Part shown: positions 1 to 6,779 of the stretch, piece by piece
Position numbering within the stretch: the first letter of the stretch is position 1
Layout of the letters: every line of letters begins with the position of its first letter
NCBI GenBank assembly: GCA_009774615.1
Contig: VSOC01000048.1
Location: forward strand, 1 to 25,306
Direction of reading: 5' to 3'
Source: Lachnospiraceae bacterium
GTDB taxonomy: Bacteria; Bacillota; Clostridia; Lachnospirales; Lachnospiraceae
DNA length: 25,306 nt
The notes under the pieces: model-generated
Seen by the model: the letters and a program-made list of their open reading frames with translations, nothing else
Told to the model about the DNA's origin: nothing
Database searches by the model: none
Program-made: the position numbers and the translations under genes

Positions 1-574
1 ACCCGTCTTCCATGATTACTTTGCAGATGGAATCCATGGTAATTCTTTTATTTAATTCCTTTTCAGTAAGAGGAATAAATCTATTTAATTTTTTGCTTCT
101 TAATAAATATTTTTTTTGAATTTGATTTTCTACTCTATTCTTATAAGCTTTATATTGTTCATTTGTTTTTAAGTGATTTTTTAAAAGTTCTGTTTTGTTC
201 CTATACTCAGATAAATCGTCAATAATCGGATGAATGTTTTTGTTTGCAAATGTTTTTATACCATAAGTTGATAAAACCTCGTATTCCATACATACGATAG
301 CAATAAAATAAATATTTTTTATTTCTAATTCATTGATTATTTCATATGCGATATCTAATTCGTTCTTAACTTCCTTATTTCCGGGAGAGTCATCATAGAT
401 GAGAATAGCTATATCATGTGTTCCCATTGTATTTACAATTTCTTTTATTTTATTTCCTAATTTATAGATTCCTTTTAAGCGTTTGACCGTAAATTTGTTT
501 TCAAAATAGATAGAATTCAATAAACGGATAAGATGATAACCACCTTTATCATCTTCGCTATACAGATAAACCAT
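1..574 (-). CDS. Hypothetical protein, possibly Toprim-like (partial, runs off left edge)
   Basis: The minus-strand frame from the ATG at 574 stays open for 191 codons to the edge, so the C-terminus is missing. A GAGGTGA ribosome site lies just upstream, and the ATG is three bases past the stop of the ATPase gene, so the two are almost certainly co-translated. The N-terminus is a hydrophobic strand followed by E7-D8-D9 (YSEDDKGG). A second hydrophobic strand ends in D61-D62 (ILIYDDSPGN), and a CMEYEVL segment sits near residue 97. An acidic residue after strand 1 and a paired Asp after a later strand resemble the Toprim layout of OLD-type and DUF4435-type nucleases. That is an inference from spacing, not a recognised family match. 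The rest is Lys/Asn-rich and helical. Base composition is far more AT-rich than the kinase gene to the right. Function unknown. Confidence 0.6.
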   Translation of the reverse strand, partial: MVYLYSEDDKGGYHLIRLLNSIYFENKFTVKRLKGIYKLGNKIKEIVNTMGTHDIAILIYDDSPGNKEVKNELDIAYEIINELEIKNIYFIAIVCMEYEVLSTYGIKTFANKNIHPIIDDLSEYRNKTELLKNHLKTNEQYKAYKNRVENQIQKKYLLRSKKLNRFIPLTEKELNKRITMDSICKVIMEDG

Positions 575-577
575 AGT

Positions 578-1006
578 TCACCTCACAATATCTGGGTATT
601 TATAATTTAAAGTTGCCTGATTATCTTTGATTTCTAAAGTAGCTATCTCACTTAAATTATAATCAATTTCCAAATCTCTTCCAAATAAAATATACTGATT
701 ATTTTCATCACAGTCAATAAATGGAATAAAATCTGGTCTTAATTGAAATACGTCATTTGCCTGATCAATAACGATGATCATTTCCTTTTTTTGAGCAATG
801 AATTTTATGATTGCCTCGTAACTGTTATTGTTTTTTATATTTTCATAACATATTGGATATACATTTTCTGCATTTTGGGCATTTAATTGTTTCCAGACAT
901 AGGTTTTTCCTGTGGCAGAATCGCCTTCAATGATGATTCTATTTCCTCTTAAAAAAAATCTTATCTCTAGTCCATCATCTGACCTGAATTTTAAATTTTT
1001 ATGCAT
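578..1006 (-). CDS. Small P-loop ATPase, 142 aa
   Basis: I start this gene at the ATG at 1006, not at an upstream in-frame ATG at 1063, because GGGAGGA lies at the correct distance before it and the ATG overlaps the end of the DUF4869-like gene (ATGCATAA), a typical translational-coupling junction. The protein has a clear Walker A at residues 28-35 (GDSATGKT) after a beta strand (RIIIEG). A Walker B-like strand (EMIIVID) ends at D81. A later strand, YILFGRD, resembles a sensor-type strand. At 142 residues it holds little beyond the core nucleotide-binding fold, with no visible effector or DNA-binding domain, so it probably works with its neighbours. It resembles no named ATPase family that I can identify with confidence. 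The gene is AT-rich like both partners. Confidence 0.75.
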   Translation of the reverse strand: MHKNLKFRSDDGLEIRFFLRGNRIIIEGDSATGKTYVWKQLNAQNAENVYPICYENIKNNNSYEAIIKFIAQKKEMIIVIDQANDVFQLRPDFIPFIDCDENNQYILFGRDLEIDYNLSEIATLEIKDNQATLNYKYPDIVR

Positions 1007-1502
1007 CTGTATCCTCCCAAAGAAAATCTTCCCTGCATATATCCATATAGATTTGTTTTGCATCTAAAATTGTTGTTGCAAGTTTATCCCCTAGCTTTAT
1101 TTCTACATTTTTTTTATTTTTTCCAAAATCTTTATGTTCACAATAACAATAAATATCTACGCTGCGAGCCATCTCTGTTATCAGATAATTTATTGCATTT
1201 CCGCCACATGACGTAATATTAAATAGATATTCCGCCGTTTTATTGTATTTTATCGCATGGTTGATACATAATAATGTTTTGCATCCTTCAGATAATTCGC
1301 CTATACCAATGGGCATATCGGAAAATTTTCCATAAATTGTGCTGGTGTTGAGCAAGTTACTCATTTCTACTGTTTTTACGATTTGAATATCAGTAGTATC
1401 TAAAGTTTTCGTGACTTTTTTCTGTATAAAATAAGTATCCCATGGAACCTTAATATCGATTAAATGTTCAGGAAGATGATGTTTGGCATATAAACAGAGC
1501 AT
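999..1502 (-). CDS. DUF4869-like protein
   Basis: First gene of the three-gene operon. A longer reading from a TTG at 1532 is possible, but the ATG at 1502 has GGAGG eight bases upstream and is preferred, giving 167 aa. The middle and C-terminal part (GELSEGCKTLL, then an F-N-x-T-S-C-G-G-N-A segment, then a K-D-F-G turn) follows the pattern I know for DUF4869 proteins: an 'LS.G.KTLL' block followed by a Cys-Gly-(Asp/Gly)-Asn block. No catalytic residues are assigned to that family to my knowledge, and its function is unknown. No membrane segment or signal peptide is seen. The conserved Cys-Gly-Gly-Asn is the obvious candidate functional site. It overlaps the ATPase gene by 8 bases, so the two products are probably made in fixed ratio. 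Family call moderate; function unassigned. Confidence 0.65.
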   Translation of the reverse strand: MLCLYAKHHLPEHLIDIKVPWDTYFIQKKVTKTLDTTDIQIVKTVEMSNLLNTSTIYGKFSDMPIGIGELSEGCKTLLCINHAIKYNKTAEYLFNITSCGGNAINYLITEMARSVDIYCYCEHKDFGKNKKNVEIKLGDKLATTILDAKQIYMDICREDFLWEDTDA

Positions 1503-1533
1503 ACCATTTACCTCCATTAATATCTTTTTCAAT

Positions 1534-1563
1534 ACTATAACATAATTTGCTGCACCTTTTCAA
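1534..1563 (-). promoter_or_regulatory. Promoter of the DUF4869-like operon
   Basis: On the minus strand a -35 TTGAAA (1558-1563) is followed by 18 bases and a -10 TATAGT (1534-1539), about 30 bases before the ATG at 1502. It sits directly after the kinase stop codon, so the AT-rich operon has its own transcription start rather than depending on kinase read-through. Confidence 0.55.
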
Positions 1564-1589
1564 TAGAACTTTTCCAACACTAAGAACCA

Positions 1590-3107
1590 TTATTCTTTAA
1601 GATACCACTCCCCATTTTCCAGATAATAGCTATCGTCCCAATTAGAACCTATCCATTTTCCGTCCTGATAGGAATACAGCATCCACTGCTCATCAGAAAG
1701 AACAAAATGATATTGGAAGGAGGGGGGGCGGTCATCGAAAATAAGCAATGGTTCCGTGCAGACAAATTGATCTTTTTCATCCAGATCAATCACCCACAGG
1801 CAGGTGTACTGGGTAAAATAATAGTCGTATTCCTCCTGGACTGGCGATAGAATCCGTTTACACCTTGCCATAATCATTAAAAACTCCTCCTGCCCGTCGT
1901 CGTCAAAATCGCCGCAGAGCAGTTCATATTCCGGGATATAGCCCTGTGCTGCCGTATCCTCTCCATAAGCCGGGTAAAAGCTGTCCGTAAAGGTAAAAAC
2001 GGTTGGATTCGTCTGCTGCGGGGAGGAGAGTAGGGAACAGGTAAGATAAAATTGTTCCTCGCTCTGTTCGGCGGTGATGATGGCCGGATGTGCAGTGGAT
2101 AAAGTTTTCTGTGCATCTGATACATCTTCCTGTTCAACCGACAATTCTTCCATAAAGGTAATACTTTCCCCATCTTCTAAACGGATTGCGGGATAGGGCA
2201 GTACAGAAAACGAACTGGACAGCAGGTGTGTTTGACCGGTTTCGGGGAGGGCGTAATCGGCAAAGGAAGAATAATTCTGCAGCTTTCCGTCTACCACAGT
2301 GACGCCGCGAAAAAGAACCCTGCCGCCCAAAAACAAGCCGGATAAAACGAGGACAGATACCGCAGAAAAAAGAACGATCTGCCGCTGTCTAAGCCACTTG
2401 AGATGGGCAAGTGCTTTTTTCGCCGAAGAATAGCGGCGCTTAGGATCGAGTTCGGTAGCCCGGCGGATAAATTTTCCCAGCGCACCCCGGCAGTTTTTTT
2501 CTTCGGGAAGTTTCCCGGCAGCCAGTTCATTCAGCGTAATTCCCAGTGCATAAATATCGGTGCGGGCGTCCGTTTGATGAAAGCCAAACTGTTCCGGCGG
2601 CGCATAGGACTTCGTCCCTTTCAGCGAAGTATCCCCATCCTTTTCCTCAGAAAACAGCCGTGCGATGCTAAAGTCAATCAGCACTACATTTCCCAGTCTG
2701 TCCATTATGATATTTTCCGGCTTAATATCCCGGTGAAGAATATGGTGCTGGTGCAAAACCACGAGTGCCTCTAAAAGCTGTATTCCAATCCGAATCGTTT
2801 TTTGCCCAAATTCTCCATTTTTTTCCAGAAAAGAAGCAAGGTTATCGCCCTGAAGATATTCCTCAATCACATAAAGCTCCTGCTCAAAAGAAAAAACATC
2901 CAAAATATGGACAATCCCCGGGTGGTCAATCAACGCCAGTTCCTTCATCACTTCCTGCATCAAGAGAGGAAGCTTTCGCATCACCAGAATCTTTTCGGAT
3001 AGGCAATCCTTAACCAGCCAGAGATTTTCACGCTCCCCCAGGGCCTGTAGGATTGAATACTGTTCCTTCTTATATTCCTGCGTCCACGCTGAATATTCGG
3101 TGTTCAA
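1590..3107 (-). CDS. Membrane Ser/Thr protein kinase, PknB-like, with C-terminal extracytoplasmic domain
   Basis: 505 aa. The kinase domain spans about residues 15-235: Lys45 in the VMRKL strand, Glu56 in helix C, HRD at 125-127, Asn132, metal-binding Asp145 in a DFS triplet (normally DFG), and an activation segment ending in APPEQFG (169-175). The glycine loop is degenerate (LGERENLW). A membrane segment lies at about 243-262, so the roughly 240-residue C-terminal part, rich in Glu, Asp and Tyr, would be outside the cell. No PASTA repeats are present, so this is not the classical cell-wall PknB/PrkC. An FDDDGQEEFL segment resembles FG-GAP/VCBS-type calcium-binding loops. The start is TTG at 3107, since later ATGs would delete the N-lobe and no better upstream start is in frame. 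It diverges from the XRE gene. A kinase that senses an outside signal is likely; its substrate is unknown. Confidence 0.85.
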   Translation of the reverse strand: MNTEYSAWTQEYKKEQYSILQALGERENLWLVKDCLSEKILVMRKLPLLMQEVMKELALIDHPGIVHILDVFSFEQELYVIEEYLQGDNLASFLEKNGEFGQKTIRIGIQLLEALVVLHQHHILHRDIKPENIIMDRLGNVVLIDFSIARLFSEEKDGDTSLKGTKSYAPPEQFGFHQTDARTDIYALGITLNELAAGKLPEEKNCRGALGKFIRRATELDPKRRYSSAKKALAHLKWLRQRQIVLFSAVSVLVLSGLFLGGRVLFRGVTVVDGKLQNYSSFADYALPETGQTHLLSSSFSVLPYPAIRLEDGESITFMEELSVEQEDVSDAQKTLSTAHPAIITAEQSEEQFYLTCSLLSSPQQTNPTVFTFTDSFYPAYGEDTAAQGYIPEYELLCGDFDDDGQEEFLMIMARCKRILSPVQEEYDYYFTQYTCLWVIDLDEKDQFVCTEPLLIFDDRPPSFQYHFVLSDEQWMLYSYQDGKWIGSNWDDSYYLENGEWYLKE

Positions 3108-3178
3108 ATAGTTGCCGCCCTCTTTCTGTACCTGTGTTTGTCTGGGTATTCGTTCTTTTATCTCCGTTTGTTATCTCC

Positions 3179-3208
3179 ATTTTCATCCTAACATTTTCAT
3201 CCTAACAT
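3179..3208 (-). repeat. 14-bp tandem repeat at the kinase promoter
   Basis: Two exact head-to-tail copies of a 14-base unit (3179-3192 and 3193-3206) plus two bases of a third. On the minus strand each reads GTTAGGATGAAAAT. The GTTAGGATGA core is similar to the GTTAAGATAA motif found twice on the plus strand beyond the divergent promoter, which suggests operator sites for one regulator. Confidence 0.6.
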
Positions 3209-3227
3209 AGATTTGCATTGCAGTAAA
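3199..3227 (-). promoter_or_regulatory. Kinase promoter
   Basis: Minus strand: -35 TTTACT (3222-3227), 17 bases, -10 TAGGAT (3199-3204). The -10 lies inside the first GTTAGGATGA repeat. The -35 region overlaps that of the divergent regulator promoter, so the two are unlikely to be occupied at the same time. Confidence 0.45.
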
Positions 3228-3246
3228 TCGGTTTTTCTGTTAAGAT
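3218..3246 (+). promoter_or_regulatory. Promoter of the XRE-type regulator
   Basis: -35 TTGCAG (3218-3223), 17 bases, -10 TAAGAT (3241-3246). The -10 is embedded in a GTTAAGATAACG element, as expected for an autoregulated gene. Confidence 0.5.
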
Positions 3247-3284
3247 AACGGTTAAGCAAAGAGGAACGATTGGTTAAGATAACG
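3239..3284 (+). repeat. Direct repeat GTTAAGATAACG (two copies), candidate operator
   Basis: Exact copies at 3239-3250 and 3273-3284, 34 bases apart, with a shorter GTTAAG at 3251-3256 between them. One covers the -10 of the regulator promoter and the other lies in its leader, before the chosen start at 3336. Confidence 0.5.
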
Positions 3285-3335
3285 AATAAAGGAATAAACA
3301 AATTCTGTGCCTATATGCAAAAAACGGAGGATAAC

Positions 3336-3752
3336 ATGAAGAAAAAAACCGATGATCTCGTCAATGAGATTATTTCCAGCAAAACCATGAACCATTACCT
3401 TAACACCAACCAGGAAGAATTTTTAGAAATGCCGCTGCACGTCTATTTAAAGCAGCTTCTGGAAAAAAAGCAAATGCGGGTTTCCCAGGTGGCAGATGCG
3501 TCGAACAAGGGAGAATATATTTACCAGGTTTTTCGCGGAATTAAACGTCCAAGCCGCGATGTGGTTCTCTGCATTGCCATGGGAATGAAGTTAAATCAGG
3601 AAGAAACCAACTATCTGCTCCGTGTGGCGGGAGTATCGCCTCTGGATGCAAGAAAGCGGAGAGATTCGATTATCCTGTTCGCCCTGAACCGAAGCCTTAC
3701 CGTGCCGGATACCAATGATATTTTAGATGAATTTCAGGAACCCTGCTTGTAG
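3336..3752 (+). CDS. XRE-type helix-turn-helix regulator
   Basis: 138 aa from the ATG at 3336, chosen because GGAGG lies six bases upstream. An in-frame TTG at 3270 would add 22 residues but has a poor ribosome site. Residues about 34-95 (LKQLLEKKQMRVSQVADAS, then GEYIYQVFRGIKRPSRD, then LNQEETNYLLRVAG) follow the lambda-repressor-like five-helix pattern, with the recognition helix near YIYQVFRG. The C-terminal helix (LDARKRRDSIILFALNRSL) looks like a dimerisation or partner-binding element. Pairing of this kind of short regulator with a Ser/Thr kinase is something I recall from other Clostridia. Together with divergent promoters sharing repeats, it suggests that the regulator controls the kinase and possibly is controlled by it. 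The SPFH operon follows in the same direction from its own promoter. Confidence 0.8.
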   Translation: MKKKTDDLVNEIISSKTMNHYLNTNQEEFLEMPLHVYLKQLLEKKQMRVSQVADASNKGEYIYQVFRGIKRPSRDVVLCIAMGMKLNQEETNYLLRVAGVSPLDARKRRDSIILFALNRSLTVPDTNDILDEFQEPCL

Positions 3753-3775
3753 TTGCGTGATAAATTTGCTATAAT
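3747..3775 (+). promoter_or_regulatory. Promoter of the SPFH/methionine gene run
   Basis: -35 TTGTAG (3747-3752, overlapping the stop codon of the regulator), 17 bases, consensus -10 TATAAT (3770-3775). It lies about 57 bases before the HflK-like start. No equally good promoter is seen until past MetH, so the genes from 3832 to 10149 may share it. Confidence 0.65.
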
Positions 3776-3831
3776 AAAAAAATATTTCAGCAACCGGCAA
3801 CTTATCTTCACAAGCAGAAAGGCGGCAGCAT

Positions 3832-4938
3832 ATGGAAACCTATGATCCTAAATTTGAAGAAATGAAAAAAGAAGCCAGAAAACGGGCGGAAAAGTTTAAG
3901 CAAACCATGAAAAACGGTTCTTTTGCTGTTCTTATGATTCTCTTAGCACTCATCCTTGGCGGCGGTTCCTTTTATAATATCGGCGAGCAGGAACAGGCCA
4001 TCGTTACTACCTTCGGCGTGGCCCAGCCCGTAACCGAGCCAGGTCTGCATTTTAAAATCCCCGTAATTCAGCGCGTGCGCAAGGTAAACACCACCATCCA
4101 GGGTTTTGCCATCGGCTATCAGGTGGAGGACAATGAAACCCTCGAGGACGATTCTCTGATGATTACCAACGATTATAACTTTGTCAATGTGGACTTCTTC
4201 GTCGAATATAAAGTAGCCGACCCGGTAAAAGCCGTCTACGCCTCCGAAGATCCCCTGTTGATTCTGCAGAACATCAGCCAGGCATGCATCCGCACCGTTA
4301 TCGGAAGCTATGACGTTGATTCCGTGCTGACGACCGGAAAGAATGAAATCCAGTCAAAAATCAAGGACGGGATTATCCTGATGTTGGAACAGCACGATAT
4401 TGGCCTGCAGATCATCAACGTAACCATCCAGGATTCCGAACCGCCCACCCAGGAAGTTATGGAAGCCTTTAAAGCCGTGGAAACCGCAAAGCAGGGAAAA
4501 GAAACTTCTATTAATAATGCGAATAAATACCGCAACGAAAAGCTTCCCCAGGCCGAAGCACGGATTGACCAGATTATGCAGGAAGCCGAGTCATCAAAAG
4601 TGCAGAGGGTAAATGAGGCAAATGCCGAAGTAGCAAAATTTAACGCCATGTACGCCGAGTACGTAAAAAATCCCGAAGTGACAAAAAAGCGAATGTTCTA
4701 TGAAGCCATGGAAGATGTTCTTCCCCGGATGAAAGTCATTATCGACGGCACGGATAAAACCGATATGATCCTTCCTCTGGATAACTTTTTCCAAAGTTCG
4801 GCAGGAAATACAAACAGCCAAAATGCAGGAAGCAGTACGATAAACAGCAATACCCTAAACAGCGATACCCCAAACAGTAATACAATAGACAACAATACTG
4901 TCAGCAACAATGCAGATTCCGCAAATAGCGAAGAATAA
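3832..4938 (+). CDS. hflK: SPFH-domain membrane protein, HflK-like
   Basis: 368 aa. A charged cytoplasmic N-terminus (1-28) is followed by one membrane segment (30-48), then an SPFH/band-7 domain (about 50-230, beginning GEQEQAIVTTFGVAQPV) and an Ala/Glu/Gln-rich coiled coil (about 225-290). HflK and HflC form large membrane cages around the FtsH protease in proteobacteria and modulate its activity; that role is inferred here by homology. The ATG at 3832 has AAGGCGG upstream. The last 45 residues are a Asn/Ser/Thr low-complexity tail (repeating N-S-N-T style) encoded by short DNA repeats from about 4800; such a tail is not part of the family core. The HflC-like gene follows after 17 bases. 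The symbol indicates family resemblance, not proven orthology. Confidence 0.82.
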   Translation: METYDPKFEEMKKEARKRAEKFKQTMKNGSFAVLMILLALILGGGSFYNIGEQEQAIVTTFGVAQPVTEPGLHFKIPVIQRVRKVNTTIQGFAIGYQVEDNETLEDDSLMITNDYNFVNVDFFVEYKVADPVKAVYASEDPLLILQNISQACIRTVIGSYDVDSVLTTGKNEIQSKIKDGIILMLEQHDIGLQIINVTIQDSEPPTQEVMEAFKAVETAKQGKETSINNANKYRNEKLPQAEARIDQIMQEAESSKVQRVNEANAEVAKFNAMYAEYVKNPEVTKKRMFYEAMEDVLPRMKVIIDGTDKTDMILPLDNFFQSSAGNTNSQNAGSSTINSNTLNSDTPNSNTIDNNTVSNNADSANSEE

Positions 4939-4955
4939 AGAGGAGGAAAAAGATC

Positions 4956-5828
4956 ATGAAACGAGCCTTATTGCGAACCTTCGCCGTTATTTTTGTATTC
5001 TGTGCCCTGATATCCTTAACCGGTGCCATGGTCGTTACGCAGGAAAATGAATATAAGCTCATCCGTCAGTTCGGCCGTATTGAACGGATTATCAGCACTG
5101 CCGGATTAAGCCTGAAAGTCCCCTTTATCCAGAACGCCGACACTCTTCCCAAGGAGATTCTTCTATATGATTTGGCCCCGTCGGATGTGATTACCAAAGA
5201 TAAAAAAACCATGCTCTGTGATTCCTATGCCTTGTGGAAGATCACCGACCCGCAGAAATTTGCCCAGACTTTAAACGGCTCCATTGCCAACGCCGAGCGA
5301 AGAATTGATACTGCCGTCTATAACTCCATTAAAAATGTAATCAGCAGCATGGATCAAAACGAGGTGATCAGCGGAAGAAGCGGAAAACTTTCCGAATCCA
5401 TTATGGCGCACATCGGTTCAACCATGGATCAATACGGTTTAACCCTTCTCTCCGTAGAAACCAAGCAGCTCGACCTACCGGCGGATAATAAAGCTGCAGT
5501 TTACGAACGAATGATTTCCGAGCGCGATAAGATTGCTGCAACCTACACCGCCGAGGGGCAGGCGGAGGCAAAGGTTATCCAAAACACCACCGACCGGGAA
5601 ATCGCCATCCAGATTTCCGACGCCCAGGCCAAAGCTGCCGCCATTACCGCCGAGGGAGAAGCCGAGTACATGCGGATTTTAGCCGAAGCCTACGGTTCAC
5701 CGGAAAAAGCCGAATTTTATGGATTTATCCGCGCCCTTGATGCCGCCAAAAATGCATTGACCGGGGAAAATAATACCTTGATTTTACCGGGAAATTCGCC
5801 GCTGGCACAGATTTTTATGGGGCAGTAA
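4956..5828 (+). CDS. hflC: SPFH-domain membrane protein, HflC-like
   Basis: 290 aa, with an AGAGGAGG ribosome site. An N-terminal membrane anchor (about 7-27) is followed by an SPFH domain (QENEYKLIRQFGRIERI onward) and a helical segment with the EGQAEA/EGEAEY motifs typical of HflC near residues 200-240. The C-terminus (about 250-285: SPEKAEFYGFIRALDA, then LILPGNSPLAQIF) matches the usual HflC ending. It is close to the family's normal length and lacks the low-complexity tail of its partner. The two should form a hetero-oligomeric membrane scaffold. Whether an FtsH partner is encoded elsewhere cannot be seen. An 87-base, A-rich spacer with short AAACACAG-like repeats separates it from metF. 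Confidence 0.85.
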   Translation: MKRALLRTFAVIFVFCALISLTGAMVVTQENEYKLIRQFGRIERIISTAGLSLKVPFIQNADTLPKEILLYDLAPSDVITKDKKTMLCDSYALWKITDPQKFAQTLNGSIANAERRIDTAVYNSIKNVISSMDQNEVISGRSGKLSESIMAHIGSTMDQYGLTLLSVETKQLDLPADNKAAVYERMISERDKIAATYTAEGQAEAKVIQNTTDREIAIQISDAQAKAAAITAEGEAEYMRILAEAYGSPEKAEFYGFIRALDAAKNALTGENNTLILPGNSPLAQIFMGQ

Positions 5829-5915
5829 TGATAGAAAGATAGAATAAACAAAGAAAACACAGTAAACACAGAAAATACAAAGAACACTGTAAATACAAAA
5901 AAGGAGCCATCACCA

Positions 5916-6779
5916 ATGAAAATTCGAGATATTTTAGGCAAGGGAAAACCAACCCTTTCTTTTGAAGTTTTTCCGCCGAAAACCGAAGATAAATATGAAA
6001 GTGTAGAAAAAGCAGCGATGGAGATTGCCGCAAAAAAACCGTCCTTTATGAGTGTAACCTATGGGGCGGGCGGGGGAACCAGCCGTTATACGGTGGAAAT
6101 TGCCGCCGAGATTCAGGAGAGGTACGGGGTGATGGCTTTAGCGCATCTGACCTGTGTTTCTTCGACCAGGGAAAAAGTCCATCAGGTGCTTAAAGAGTTA
6201 AAACTTCGCGGCGTGGAAAATGTGCTTGCCCTGCGTGGGGACATTCCCCAGGACGGAAAGGTGGAAAAGGATTACCATTATGCGTCGGAACTTATCCGGG
6301 AAATTAAGGAGATCGGCGACTTCTGCATCGGTGCTGCCTGCTATCCCGAAGGTCATGTGGAATCGGAGAATAAGACGAAGGATATCCAGCATCTGCAGGA
6401 AAAAGTGGAAGCCGGATGCGATTTTGTGACGACGCAGATGTTTTTTGACAATAATATTCTTTACAATTACCTCTACCGTATCCGCGAAAAGGGAATTACC
6501 GTGCCCGTAATTGCCGGAATTATGCCCGTGACCAACGTGTCCCAAATCCGCCGGATCTGCCAGATGTCAGGAACCTATCTGCCCTCCCGGTTTAAAGCCA
6601 TTGTGGATCGCTTCGGCGAAAACCCTGCGGCAATGAAGCAGGCAGGAATTGCCTATGCCACGGAGCAGATCATTGATTTAATTGCCAATGGCGTCAATGG
6701 AATCCACGTCTATTCCATGAATAAACCGGATGTGGCAGAAAAGATTCAGGAAAATTTGTCGGAGATTTTAAATCTATGA
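5916..6779 (+). CDS. metF: 5,10-methylenetetrahydrofolate reductase
   Basis: 287 aa, full length for MetF. It forms 5-methyl-tetrahydrofolate, the methyl donor for methionine synthase, using bound FAD. Visible family blocks are SFEVFPPK (15-22) with the catalytic Glu17, SVTYGAGG (about 47-54), AHLTCV, NVLALRGD with the folate-contacting Asp, and QMFFDN. The ATG at 5916 has AAAGGAG upstream. Its last four bases (ATGA) overlap the start of the cobalamin-reactivation gene, and MetH follows, so this is a methionine-synthesis operon. In acetogens metF is often paired with metV; no such partner is adjacent here, which fits an anabolic rather than Wood-Ljungdahl role. No S-box or cobalamin riboswitch is recognised in the 87-base spacer upstream. 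Confidence 0.95.
   Translation: MKIRDILGKGKPTLSFEVFPPKTEDKYESVEKAAMEIAAKKPSFMSVTYGAGGGTSRYTVEIAAEIQERYGVMALAHLTCVSSTREKVHQVLKELKLRGVENVLALRGDIPQDGKVEKDYHYASELIREIKEIGDFCIGAACYPEGHVESENKTKDIQHLQEKVEAGCDFVTTQMFFDNNILYNYLYRIREKGITVPVIAGIMPVTNVSQIRRICQMSGTYLPSRFKAIVDRFGENPAAMKQAGIAYATEQIIDLIANGVNGIHVYSMNKPDVAEKIQENLSEILNL

Noticed and set aside
999..1532. TTG at 1532 as start of the DUF4869-like gene
   Set aside because: It lies next to the predicted -10 and has no ribosome site, while the ATG at 1502 has GGAGG at a good distance.
3270..3335. TTG-initiated N-terminal extension of the XRE regulator
   Set aside because: Weak ribosome site and overlap with the second GTTAAGATAACG repeat; the ATG at 3336 has a strong site.
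5829..5915. S-box (SAM) or cobalamin riboswitch before metF, expected for a methionine operon
   Set aside because: The spacer is too short and only A-rich with short repeats; no conserved riboswitch core is seen.
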